Assembly: GCA_002414665.1 (NCBI GenBank)
Contig: DIAF01000034.1
Coordinates: 115,556-157,438, forward strand
Reading direction: 5' to 3'
Length of the DNA: 41,883 nucleotides
From: Halieaceae bacterium UBA5085
Lineage (GTDB): Bacteria; Pseudomonadota; Gammaproteobacteria; Pseudomonadales; Halieaceae
Shown: one piece after another, positions 33,711-41,011 of the stretch
How the letters are laid out: each line of letters starts with the position of its first letter
How positions within the stretch are numbered: position 1 is the first letter of the stretch
Made by a program: the position numbers and the translations under genes
Notes under the pieces: model-generated
Seen by the model: only the letters and a program-made list of their open reading frames with translations
Databases searched by the model: none
Told to the model about the DNA's origin: nothing

Positions 33711-34812
33711 TCAGCGCACTACCTGTCTGGTCGACGCGCAGCCGGGCGAGGTTGCGGCCCAGGTTGGAGAGGGATTGCTGCAAGGCGTTGATACCCTGCT
33801 GGGTCGCTTCCGCACCCTCCCGCAGCGCGCGATTCTGCTCGCGCACTTCGCCCAGCAGTCCGTTCAGGCGACGCACGGTTTCGGCCGATTGCTGCGTGGT
33901 ATTGCCCAGGGAATCCACCTGGTCAAGGAGGTGGGCAGCACCATGATTGATATCTTCCAGAGACGCGTCGATGCGCTCGACAAAATCCAGGATGGTGACC
34001 ACGGCGCCCACCGTGTGCTCGAGGCTGTTCAGGTTTTCCGCGGACAGGTTCTGCAACATGCGCACTTCTGAGGTGATCTTGCGCCCTTCCTCCTCGGCTT
34101 CACGCAGCAGATCCCCAATAGCCTCGGCAATACCGAGGAACGGGCGGCCGTGCTCGCCGGCGCGCTCCGCCTCGATACGCGTATTGATCGCGACCACCGA
34201 GATGCGCGTGTTCAGCGACTGGATGTATTCCGCGGCCGTGGTCACTGACTGTATCAGTTCGCCCTGGCGCTTGGCGGATTTCGAGGTTTCCTGCATGGAC
34301 TCCCGCACATCCGACGAGGCGCGCGCCATATCAGTGGCGAGGGTCTGGCCACGGCTCACCAGCTGCCGATGGCGGCCCATGGCCTCGCGCGCCTGCTTAC
34401 TGATACTGCTCATGTCTTCCGCTGCCTGCATTTCACGCACCAGTGCGGATTTGACTTCTTCCAGCTGACGTCCCATGCCGGCACTGGTTTCACTGTGCCC
34501 ATGGCTATTCCTGGCCAGCCGGTGCAACTCCGCGGCCAGGCTTTCAAACGGCGTCCGCAGGTCGGACACCAGCTCCCGCTGCCGTGCCAGGGCGGCATTC
34601 AGCTGCTCGGCGACCGCCGCGGTCGCGGGCCCGGTGCTCTCTGCACTGGCTGTGAGGTCGCCGTCGGCCATGCGTCGCAGGGCCTGGAGGATGCCGCTGT
34701 GGGAGTCGGTCGCTGCGCCGCCATCACGGCGGGCTTTCCACAACAGGAAGCCGGTAACACCCTGGGCCACAAGCAGGGCGAGAACAATAACAAGCAGAAC
34801 GGTCTGGCTCAT
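33703..34812 (-). CDS. Methyl-accepting chemotaxis-like protein without periplasmic sensor domain
   Basis: 369 aa. One N-terminal membrane segment (about 4-24), a short HAMP-like piece ending MADGDLTAS (about 45-60), then the coiled-coil signalling domain. The hairpin tip at 205-233 reads SVVAINTRIEAERAGEHGRP, then FLGIAEAIGDL; canonical receptors have E-A-A-R-A-G-E and V-V-A-x-E-V-R-x-L, so this tip is divergent. There is no second TM and no PilJ-type ligand domain, so the signal must be cytosolic or come through a partner. Occupies the pilJ position. Overlaps the CheW gene upstream by 4 bases and the Hpt gene downstream by 8. Confidence 0.85.
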   Translation of the reverse strand: MSQTVLLVIVLALLVAQGVTGFLLWKARRDGGAATDSHSGILQALRRMADGDLTASAESTGPATAAVAEQLNAALARQRELVSDLRTPFESLAAELHRLARNSHGHSETSAGMGRQLEEVKSALVREMQAAEDMSSISKQAREAMGRHRQLVSRGQTLATDMARASSDVRESMQETSKSAKRQGELIQSVTTAAEYIQSLNTRISVVAINTRIEAERAGEHGRPFLGIAEAIGDLLREAEEEGRKITSEVRMLQNLSAENLNSLEHTVGAVVTILDFVERIDASLEDINHGAAHLLDQVDSLGNTTQQSAETVRRLNGLLGEVREQNRALREGAEATQQGINALQQSLSNLGRNLARLRVDQTGSALNV

Positions 34813-35369
34813 GGTACAGCGTCCTCAACAGGGTCAGCGGGCAGTACGCTGGTATCGCCCAGCGCGCCACTGGCCATCAACAGCCTGCTGTCCAGCAGGC
34901 CCAGGAATTCTTCACCACGCCGGAATCCCCCGTCGCAGCACTCTGCCAACAGGCCTTGCAATGGCGTGTCGGCGCTGCGCTGTGACAGGGGCAGCGTCAC
35001 ATTACCCCGCACCTGGCTCACCGTCAGGCCCACGTGCAGCCCGGGCTGGCAGATCACCAAACAGTACTCACGCCTGCGTCCCGGCGACAGACGCTGGCCA
35101 AACAGGGTATCACCGCAGAACACCGGCAACAGGTCACCCTGGTAGGCAGCAACCCCCAGCACCCGGTTGCCCGTTCCCGGAATGCGGGTCAGCGGGGGCA
35201 GCGCAGTGATGGTTTCGACATCGCCATGCGCGATAACCAGCGGCACACCGGCGATGTCGATCGCCGCACCCGACCAGGCAGGCTGCGCTGCAGGCGGGGA
35301 CGGCAATGCCGGACTGCCTTGGGCGTGGCGCTGGTGCAGCGCTCGCAGGGCGTTAAAGGCCCGCGCCAT
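34809..35369 (-). CDS. CheW-domain coupling protein (PilI-like)
   Basis: 186 aa. After about 30 low-complexity residues a CheW-like domain follows: WSGAAIDIAGVPLVIAHGDV, then RIPGTGNRVLGVAAYQGDLL, with PVFCGDTLFGQ and VGLTVSQVRGN. The PGTGNRVLGVA region corresponds to the conserved P-x-x-P-x-x-I-x-G-x-x-x-x-R-G stretch of CheW. It links the MCP to the kinase. Second gene of the operon, one base after the response regulator stop, with a 4-base overlap to the MCP gene. Position and domain both match PilI. Confidence 0.83.
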   Translation of the reverse strand: MARAFNALRALHQRHAQGSPALPSPPAAQPAWSGAAIDIAGVPLVIAHGDVETITALPPLTRIPGTGNRVLGVAAYQGDLLPVFCGDTLFGQRLSPGRRREYCLVICQPGLHVGLTVSQVRGNVTLPLSQRSADTPLQGLLAECCDGGFRRGEEFLGLLDSRLLMASGALGDTSVLPADPVEDAVP

Positions 35370-35370
35370 G

Positions 35371-35781
35371 TCAGGCCGCCTCGTGGGCCCGGGTGTGTTC
35401 GTGGATCAACTGTCGCAAGACCGGATCGGGGGGAATTTTACTGACATGCGCGTTGGCGCCCCGTGCCTGACCGCGGGCGATGTCGAATATCCCGTCGGAC
35501 GACGACAGCAGCACCACCGGCAGATCGCGGGTATCCTCCGCGTGCCGGATCAGGCTGCAGGTCTGGTAGCCGTCCAGCTCCGGCATGGTGATATCCAGAA
35601 AGACGATATCGGGCTTGAAGCGCCGCAACAGGGCAAGCCCCTGATAACCGTCTTCCGCCGTCTCCACTTCACAACCCATCTGCTTCAGGGTATGAGACAT
35701 CATCATCCGGATGGTCTTGGCATCGTCGATGATGGCCACGCGGACGCCACTGACGTCCTGGGCCTCGTTGTGATCAGGCAT
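35371..35781 (-). CDS. PilG-like single-domain response regulator
   Basis: 136 aa from the ATG at 35781; the open frame continues upstream without conserved sequence. Receiver domain only: VRVAIIDDAKTIRMMMSHTL with the acidic pair, phospho-Asp in DIVFLDITMPELDGYQTC, LLSSSDGIFDIARGQARGA, and the conserved Lys in HVSKIPPDP. GYQTCSLI and LSSSDGIFD strongly resemble PilG, the regulator that drives pilus extension in Pseudomonas twitching. The usual Thr is Ser and the KPF end is changed to KIPP. First gene of the chp-like operon. Confidence 0.87.
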   Translation of the reverse strand: MPDHNEAQDVSGVRVAIIDDAKTIRMMMSHTLKQMGCEVETAEDGYQGLALLRRFKPDIVFLDITMPELDGYQTCSLIRHAEDTRDLPVVLLSSSDGIFDIARGQARGANAHVSKIPPDPVLRQLIHEHTRAHEAA

Positions 35782-35815
35782 AAGGTTTCTCGCTTGTGTG
35801 ACTCTGCGTAACAGT

Positions 35816-35842
35816 ATTTTAGTAGTGGCTCCGCGACTGCAA
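35816..35842 (-). promoter_or_regulatory. Candidate promoter of the chp-like operon
   Basis: Minus strand TTGCAG (35842-35837), 15 bases, TAAAAT (35821-35816). Spacing is shorter than ideal. I tested the region against a sigma-54 GG-N10-GC pattern and it does not fit. The leader would be about 28 bases. Confidence 0.35.
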
Positions 35843-35888
35843 GCACTAATTTGCCTTTTTTCGGTAAATGGCGCAGCTCGCGGACGTT

Positions 35889-36515
35889 TCAGGAGGTTTC
35901 CGGGAAAAGCACGCTGCGGAAGGGCTCCATGTGGCCGGCCTGGAAGTCTTCCCACTCGTAGATATTGAACTGCTGCATCAACTTGAGGCAGCGCTGGAAG
36001 ACCAGGTCAGCGTCATAACTGGAAGGGGGGATGGCGTACTGCTCAGTGAGCAGCGCGAAAATGCGGGACGCGATGTCACGGCGCCCGCGATCCTCGCGAT
36101 AGAGCAGGTGTTCTACCGGTGAGGTGATGGTGGGGGCACCGTAAATCAGGAATGCCTCCCAACGCAGAACATCGTGCTCCGACCCGAGCTGGGCCACCAG
36201 CAAAGTCACCAGGTGGCGCAACACCTCACGGGGCGGTAGCTGGTCCTGCTGTAACCAGCGACGTACATCGAGCTCCTTCCAGCGGGGATTGATGGCCAGC
36301 ACCCCCAACACGCGACCTTCTATACGGGTGGGCACCACAGCCGTCAGGTCCAGTAACAGATTGAGTCGCGCCGAAAAACCCAGCGGGGGCGGTAGCGGAC
36401 TTTCCGCAAGCGCCGCGTAGCTTGCAGCCAGCGCCGCTGGTGTCGGCCTGTCGTTTGCCACAGGTACCCGCCCCGCGTCGCCGGGTCGCGCCGCGCCGCG
36501 CTGTTTCCTATCCAC
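35889..36515 (-). CDS. Hypothetical protein, 208 aa
   Basis: Not recognised. I chose the GTG at 36515 because GGAGG lies 9 bases upstream and because the longer frame toward 36845 is only the shadow of the preceding gene. The start overlaps that gene's stop (GTGGATAG). Soluble and helical. Legible pieces: LNLLLDLTAVVPTRIEGRVL, NPRWKELDVRRWLQ, LVTLLVAQLGSEHDVLRWEA, RRDIASRIFALLTEQYAIPP and IYEWEDFQAGHMEPFRSVLF. No motif for a catalytic site. Tight coupling to the AAA+ gene suggests a joint role. Confidence 0.7.
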   Translation of the reverse strand: MDRKQRGAARPGDAGRVPVANDRPTPAALAASYAALAESPLPPPLGFSARLNLLLDLTAVVPTRIEGRVLGVLAINPRWKELDVRRWLQQDQLPPREVLRHLVTLLVAQLGSEHDVLRWEAFLIYGAPTITSPVEHLLYREDRGRRDIASRIFALLTEQYAIPPSSYDADLVFQRCLKLMQQFNIYEWEDFQAGHMEPFRSVLFPETS

Positions 36516-37764
36516 CGGCCATCGCCTCCGGCAGCGTCCCCACTGCCAGCAACCGACGGGAGTAGGTGGGCCGCGATACACCGAGCAGCTGAGCGCGCTG
36601 GGCCACGGTGGTCTGTTGACGGCGCGCCTCAAGCAGCTCGAGCAGCAGCGCTTCTGCCTGCGCAAGGGGCCCGCTGCCGCTCTGGCCAAGCCCGCGCACC
36701 CAGTCCGTGACCAACCGGGCAGGCTCAACCCACCCGGAACAGGCGCCGCGCGCCGCACGCCGATGCTCGATACCCGGCAGCCAGCGCGCCAGATTGCGCC
36801 GCGGCACCTGCAGGAAGCGAGCGGCGGGACGCGCATCGCCTGCATAGCGCGCGAGCGCTGCCAGCACCACCTCGTCCTGCAACCAGCCGCCTAGCGGCAG
36901 CAGGTGCCGACCTTCAATGCAATGTTGCAGGATATCGGCAAGTGCCTGCCGCAGTTCCTCCAGCACACTTGGCGCATAGCCCGGGGCCTCACTGTCATTG
37001 CGGCGCAGCGGTGACAGCATGCCGGCACTGCGCGCGCGGCTGCCAAGGACCAGCTGCAACTCCACCGGCGTCAGCCATGCGCCGGCGGGACGTCGCTCCA
37101 GGGCGTGTACCACGCGCTGGCGAATCTCGCTGATATTGCCGTGCCAGGGATGTTCGCGCAGTGCCTGTTCGGCTTCCGGCGTGAACCCTTTCACCACCAC
37201 GTTGCGCAAGGCGCACTCCTGATCGAGGATCTTGTGCGCCCAGCGCAGAATCGCCTGCTGCCGGTGGCGCATTGGCGGCACCCGAACAGGGTAAGCGGCA
37301 AAAACGCTGGCCAGCCGGGGCTGTAGTTCACCAGCTGCCACCAGCCTTGCCAGCGTATCCGGGAACAGCGCGACGAAACGCATCGGTGGCAGGTAGGTAG
37401 GCGGTTCCACATCGACAAACTGGCGCGTGGCAATCTGTCGGGCAAGCCGCAGCTGGGCATCAGCGCTCATCAGCTGGGGCGATTTGAAGACCAGCGTCTT
37501 GCCGGCACCCATCTCCAGGGCGTGGCGAATGCGGCGGTTGGCATCGTCGCGATTGCGGAACTCGCGGCAGTCGATAGCCACCAGCGTGTCGGGGCCGCAG
37601 CCGGCACGGCTGTGGAAAATGCGGGCGATATACATCTTGCCCGTGCCGCGGGCACCGACGATGGCTACAGGCGTGTCAGTTCGCGCGAGGAAGGCTGCCT
37701 GATCGACCGCGCCCTCCATATTGTCGAGGACGTAGCCGTCAAGGTTGTCGCCCCGCGCCGGCAA
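36508..37764 (-). CDS. Degenerate sigma-54-activator-like AAA+ protein with Fis-type C-terminal helix-turn-helix
   Basis: 418 aa. Residues 5-235 align in order with a sigma-54 activator core: VAIVGARGTGKMYIARIFHS (Walker A, 33-52), RFVALFPDTLARLVAAGELQ with ASVFAAYPVRVPPMRHR (sensor I and R-finger zone), and HPWHGNISEIRQRV (sensor II, cf. WPGNVREL). The GAFTGA loop that contacts sigma-54 is absent, and the Walker B site reads KTLVFKSPQL, without the Asp-Glu pair. The C-terminus has AQRAQLLGVSRPTYSRRLLA, a Fis-like DNA-binding helix pair. It probably cannot activate sigma-54 in the normal way. The TTG start at 37764 is needed to keep the first strand; the ATG at 37719 would remove it. It begins two codons after the nrdJb stop, in the same frame. 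Confidence 0.72.
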   Translation of the reverse strand: MPARGDNLDGYVLDNMEGAVDQAAFLARTDTPVAIVGARGTGKMYIARIFHSRAGCGPDTLVAIDCREFRNRDDANRRIRHALEMGAGKTLVFKSPQLMSADAQLRLARQIATRQFVDVEPPTYLPPMRFVALFPDTLARLVAAGELQPRLASVFAAYPVRVPPMRHRQQAILRWAHKILDQECALRNVVVKGFTPEAEQALREHPWHGNISEIRQRVVHALERRPAGAWLTPVELQLVLGSRARSAGMLSPLRRNDSEAPGYAPSVLEELRQALADILQHCIEGRHLLPLGGWLQDEVVLAALARYAGDARPAARFLQVPRRNLARWLPGIEHRRAARGACSGWVEPARLVTDWVRGLGQSGSGPLAQAEALLLELLEARRQQTTVAQRAQLLGVSRPTYSRRLLAVGTLPEAMAGG

Positions 37765-37770
37765 ATGCCG

Positions 37771-38481
37771 CTACCCGCACTTGGAATCGGCACAGTTCAG
37801 GCAGGTCATGCAGCCATCCATGAGCACAACCGCCTTGGTATTGCACTTGTAGCAGAGGCTTGCGCCGGGGGGAAACCCGGTGGCTTCCGTTGACGCCGTT
37901 GCATCTGTGGCCGTGTTGGCGCTTTCGCCCATCAGTTCCCGGCGCTTCTCTTCGATAAACTTCTGCTGGTGCTCATCCAGTTTGCTGTCAATCAGCCCGA
38001 TGTGCTTCATGTGGTCTTCTATCGCGTAGCCGATCTCGGCGACGATCGAAGGCATGAACACACCGCCTTTCTTGAAGTAGCCACCACGCGGATCAAACAC
38101 CGCCTTGAGCTCCTCGACCAGGAACGTGGCATCACCGCCCTTGCGAAACACCGCCGAAATCAGTCGGGTGAGCGCGACCACCCACTGGAAGTGCTCCATG
38201 TTCTTGGAGTTGATGAACACTTCGAAAGGGCGCCGCAGTTCATGTTCGGTGCCCTCATTGAGGATCACATCGTTCACCGTGATATACAGCGCGTGTTCCG
38301 ACATCGGGGTTTTCACCTTGTAGGTCGACCCCACCAAACGTTCCGGGCGCTGAAACGCTTCGTGCATGTGCACCACGTTGCTGGCTGGCACGGCGTCGCG
38401 ATCACCCGCGACCGGCTCCGGTGTTGCGCCCTTTGGTACCACTTTGTAACTGACTATTTTGCTGCCAATCTTGACCGTCAT
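37771..38481 (-). CDS. nrdJb: Class II ribonucleotide reductase, C-terminal subunit NrdJb
   Basis: 236 aa, second half of the B12-dependent ribonucleotide reductase found split in Pseudomonas. It contains the TSCPD-type region (HALYITVNDVILNEGTEHEL, then EVFINSKNMEHFQWVVALTR) and a C-terminal cysteine cluster: CYKCNTKAVVLMDGCMTCLN and CADSKCG, probably the redox-active or zinc-binding tail that re-reduces the active site. GGGAGA lies 6 bases before the ATG. It follows nrdJa by 14 bases. Ends TAG. Confidence 0.93.
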   Translation of the reverse strand: MTVKIGSKIVSYKVVPKGATPEPVAGDRDAVPASNVVHMHEAFQRPERLVGSTYKVKTPMSEHALYITVNDVILNEGTEHELRRPFEVFINSKNMEHFQWVVALTRLISAVFRKGGDATFLVEELKAVFDPRGGYFKKGGVFMPSIVAEIGYAIEDHMKHIGLIDSKLDEHQQKFIEEKRRELMGESANTATDATASTEATGFPPGASLCYKCNTKAVVLMDGCMTCLNCADSKCG

Positions 38482-38495
38482 TGCTGTCTCCCGGC

Positions 38496-40643
38496 TCAGA
38501 ACTTGCCGTAATAACCTTCTTTCAGGGCGTCGAACAGATTCGCGGCGGTGTGCATTTCGCCATCGTACTCCACCTGTTCGTTGCCTTTAAGTTCTATAGT
38601 AGAACCATCCTCCAGGGTAAACTGGTAGAGGGTGTTCTCCAGGTCCTGCTCCTTCACCAGGACGCCCTGGAACGCCTCGGGGTTGAAGCGGAACGTGGTG
38701 CAACCCTTCAGGCCCTGGGCGTGGGCATACAGGTAGATGTCCTTGAAGTCCTCGAAAGGATAGTCCGTGGGCACATTGGCGGTTTTGGAAATGGAGGAAT
38801 CCACCCACTTTTGCGCTGCGGCCTGGATGTCCACGTGCTGCTTTGGCGTCACGCTGTCGGCAACGATAAAGTAATCGGGCAGCTTTTCCTCTTCCCGCTC
38901 GCTGTAAGGCATGGCCCGCGGGTTGACGAGACTGCGATAGGCCAGCAGTTCGAAGGAAAACACATCTACCTTTTCCTTGCTCTTGCGCCCCGTGCGGATC
39001 ACGTTGCGCGCGTAGTGGTGGGCGAAGCTGGGCTCGATGCCGTTGCTGGCGTTGTTCGCCAGCGACAGTGAGATAGTGCCCGTCGGTGCAATGGACGAGT
39101 GGTGGGTAAAGCGCGCGCCGCGCTCTGCAATGCGCTCCACCAGCTCTGGCGCCGCCTGGGCAACCCGCTGCATGTAGCGGCTGTAGCGCGCGTGCAGCAC
39201 CCGCCCCGGCAGGCGATCACCCACAGCAATACCATCGCGCTGCATTTCCGGCCGGGCCGCCAGCATTTCCGGCGTTACCTCGAACAGGTCATCCATGATC
39301 GGCGCCGGACCCTTTTCTTCCGCCAGCTGTACCGCCTGCTCCCAGCCGACCAGCGCCATTTCCCGGGCGACTTCTTCGGTGAAGGTGAGGGAATCCTCGT
39401 CGCCGTAACACATGCCAAGCATGGTGATGGTCGATCCCAGGCCGAGGAAGCCCATGCCATGACGCCGCTTGTAAGCAATTTCATGCCGTTGCTGCGCCAG
39501 CGGCAGGCCGTTGATCTCGACCACGTTATCCAGCATGCGGGTGAATACGGCGACCACATCGCGATACCGTTCCCAATCGAAACGCGCTTTGTCGGTGAAC
39601 GGATCCAGCACCAGGCGGGTCAGGTTGATGGAGCCCAGCAGGCAGCTGCCGTAGGGGGGTAGAGGTTGTTCACCACAGGGATTGGTGGCGCGAATATCCT
39701 CCAGCCACCAGTTATTGTTCATCTGGTTGACGCGGTCAATCAGAATGAAACCCGGTTCCGCAAAATCGTAGGTGGAGGCCATGATCATGTCCCACAGACG
39801 ACGCGCGGGCACCGTCTTGTAGATGCGGCAGGCGACCTCGCCCCGGTCATTGCTGACGTACCCCCCGGTCACCGGGAAATGACGCCACACAATGCTGCTG
39901 TCATTGTCCAGGTCGAGGCCCGCTTCCTCCACTTCCTTGACCGTCATCGGGAAACTCAGCGCCCAGTCCGCCTCGGCCTTGACCGCCTCGATAAACTGAT
40001 CGGTAATCAGCAGGCTCAGGTTGAACTGGCGCAGGCGGCCGTCTTCGCGCTTGGCGCGGATAAAGTCCATGACATCCGGGTGGTGGATATCGAACGTGCC
40101 CATCTGTGCCCCGCGCCGGCCGCCGGCCGAGGACACGGTGAAACACATGCGATCATAAATATCCATAAAGGACAGCGGGCCCGAGGTGTAGGCACCCGCC
40201 CCGCTGACGTACGCGCCGCGGGGACGCAGGGTGGAAAACTCGTAACCGATGCCACAGCCGGCCTTCAGCGTCATGCCGGCTTCATGGTTCTTTTGCAGGA
40301 TGTCGTCCATGGAGTCAGTGATGCTGCCTGACACCGTGCAGTTGATGGTCGAGGTAGCCGGCTTGTAGGCCCCGGCACCCGCATTGGAAATAATCCGCCC
40401 GGCGGGCAGTGCGCCGTTTTGCAGGGCCCACAGGAAGCGCTGGTACCAGTGTTTGCGCGCCGCGTCAGTTTCCTCGACATCGGCAAGCGCCCGGGCTATG
40501 CGTTTCAGGGTGTCGGCGATGTCCTTGTCGACCGGTTTGCCGTTGCGATCCTGCAGGCGGTATTTTTTGTCCCAGATATCCAGAGAGGCATCCTGAAGCC
40601 CGATATCCACTACCGTGTGCAATGCCTTGACCACTTCTCCCAT
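38496..40643 (-). CDS. nrdJa: Class II (adenosylcobalamin-dependent) ribonucleotide reductase, catalytic subunit NrdJa
   Basis: Reduces ribonucleotides to deoxyribonucleotides independently of oxygen with a B12-generated thiyl radical. 715 aa from the ATG at 40643 (GGGGAAGGGG upstream); the longer frame to 40877 crosses the promoter and is rejected. Motifs: redox Cys102 in STINCTVSGSITD, LKAGCGIGYEFSTLRPRGA, the NPCGEQPLPPYGS radical site at 321-333, and the late KGCTTFRFNPEAF. The carboxy-terminal electron-relay part is carried by nrdJb. Class I genes are not in the window. Promoter region with NrdR-type boxes upstream. Confidence 0.95.
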   Translation of the reverse strand: MGEVVKALHTVVDIGLQDASLDIWDKKYRLQDRNGKPVDKDIADTLKRIARALADVEETDAARKHWYQRFLWALQNGALPAGRIISNAGAGAYKPATSTINCTVSGSITDSMDDILQKNHEAGMTLKAGCGIGYEFSTLRPRGAYVSGAGAYTSGPLSFMDIYDRMCFTVSSAGGRRGAQMGTFDIHHPDVMDFIRAKREDGRLRQFNLSLLITDQFIEAVKAEADWALSFPMTVKEVEEAGLDLDNDSSIVWRHFPVTGGYVSNDRGEVACRIYKTVPARRLWDMIMASTYDFAEPGFILIDRVNQMNNNWWLEDIRATNPCGEQPLPPYGSCLLGSINLTRLVLDPFTDKARFDWERYRDVVAVFTRMLDNVVEINGLPLAQQRHEIAYKRRHGMGFLGLGSTITMLGMCYGDEDSLTFTEEVAREMALVGWEQAVQLAEEKGPAPIMDDLFEVTPEMLAARPEMQRDGIAVGDRLPGRVLHARYSRYMQRVAQAAPELVERIAERGARFTHHSSIAPTGTISLSLANNASNGIEPSFAHHYARNVIRTGRKSKEKVDVFSFELLAYRSLVNPRAMPYSEREEEKLPDYFIVADSVTPKQHVDIQAAAQKWVDSSISKTANVPTDYPFEDFKDIYLYAHAQGLKGCTTFRFNPEAFQGVLVKEQDLENTLYQFTLEDGSTIELKGNEQVEYDGEMHTAANLFDALKEGYYGKF

Positions 40644-40713
40644 GACCCCTTCCCCGTATCGACTGACAGCCGCCCTAGTGTGCGCGAAGGCGGCGGGTGA
40701 GGGCAAGCCAGCA

Positions 40714-40729
40714 GCCCCATATACGGGGC
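40714..40729 (-). promoter_or_regulatory. Probable NrdR box, proximal (weaker)
   Basis: Minus strand GCCCCGTATATGGGGC: a symmetrical element with the TATAT centre of NrdR sites, aligned with consensus acaCwAtATaTwGtgt in its core but not its flanks. Its centre lies 31 bp from that of the second box. It would overlap the nrdJa -10 region. Confidence 0.5.
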
Positions 40730-40744
40730 ACTTTTTTGGGGCGA

Positions 40745-40760
40745 GCACCAGATATAGTGT
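40745..40760 (-). promoter_or_regulatory. Probable NrdR box, distal (strong)
   Basis: Minus strand ACACTATATCTGGTGC, close to the NrdR consensus acaCwAtATaTwGtgt. NrdR boxes usually occur as pairs about three helical turns apart; the gap to the proximal box is 15 bases. NrdR itself is not in the window. Confidence 0.65.
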
Positions 40761-41011
40761 TGCAATCCCTCGACGCGCTGGCGGCAAGCCACCGGTTTGC
40801 GAGGGAGAGTCCACAAGAATGCCCCGGTACGCCATGCGTGAGGTCAATAAAATGGGCACCCTGGCCCGCAGGGTCATTTTCTCCGCACGTGGTTTACTTC
40901 GCCAATCCGCCCACCGGTTTCGGCGCCGGGTTTTGCCCGCAACACTTGGGCACGGCTCCGTTCTGTCCCATTATCCGCTCGCACGCAAACGGCATGACGA
41001 GGGGTATACCC

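Larger units (their letters stand above)
40644..41011. other. Divergent intergenic region nrdJa / thiolase gene
   Basis: 368 bases. It holds two NrdR-type boxes close to nrdJa (listed separately). I looked for a cobalamin riboswitch on the nrdJa side and see no B12-box. No promoter for the thiolase gene stands out. The open frames crossing it have no ribosome sites. Confidence 0.6.

Noticed and set aside
35822..35880. Sigma-54 promoter for the chp-like operon
   Set aside because: GGCA and TTGCA words are present, but the GG-to-GC distance is 13 rather than 10.
36515..36845. Longer N-terminus for the 208-aa protein
   Set aside because: This part is Arg/Cys-rich and out of frame over the AAA+ gene; the GTG at 36515 has a clear GGAGG site.
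40762..41011. Cobalamin riboswitch ahead of nrdJa
   Set aside because: No B12-box or conserved core could be found on the nrdJa strand; the NrdR-type boxes are the better explanation for regulation.
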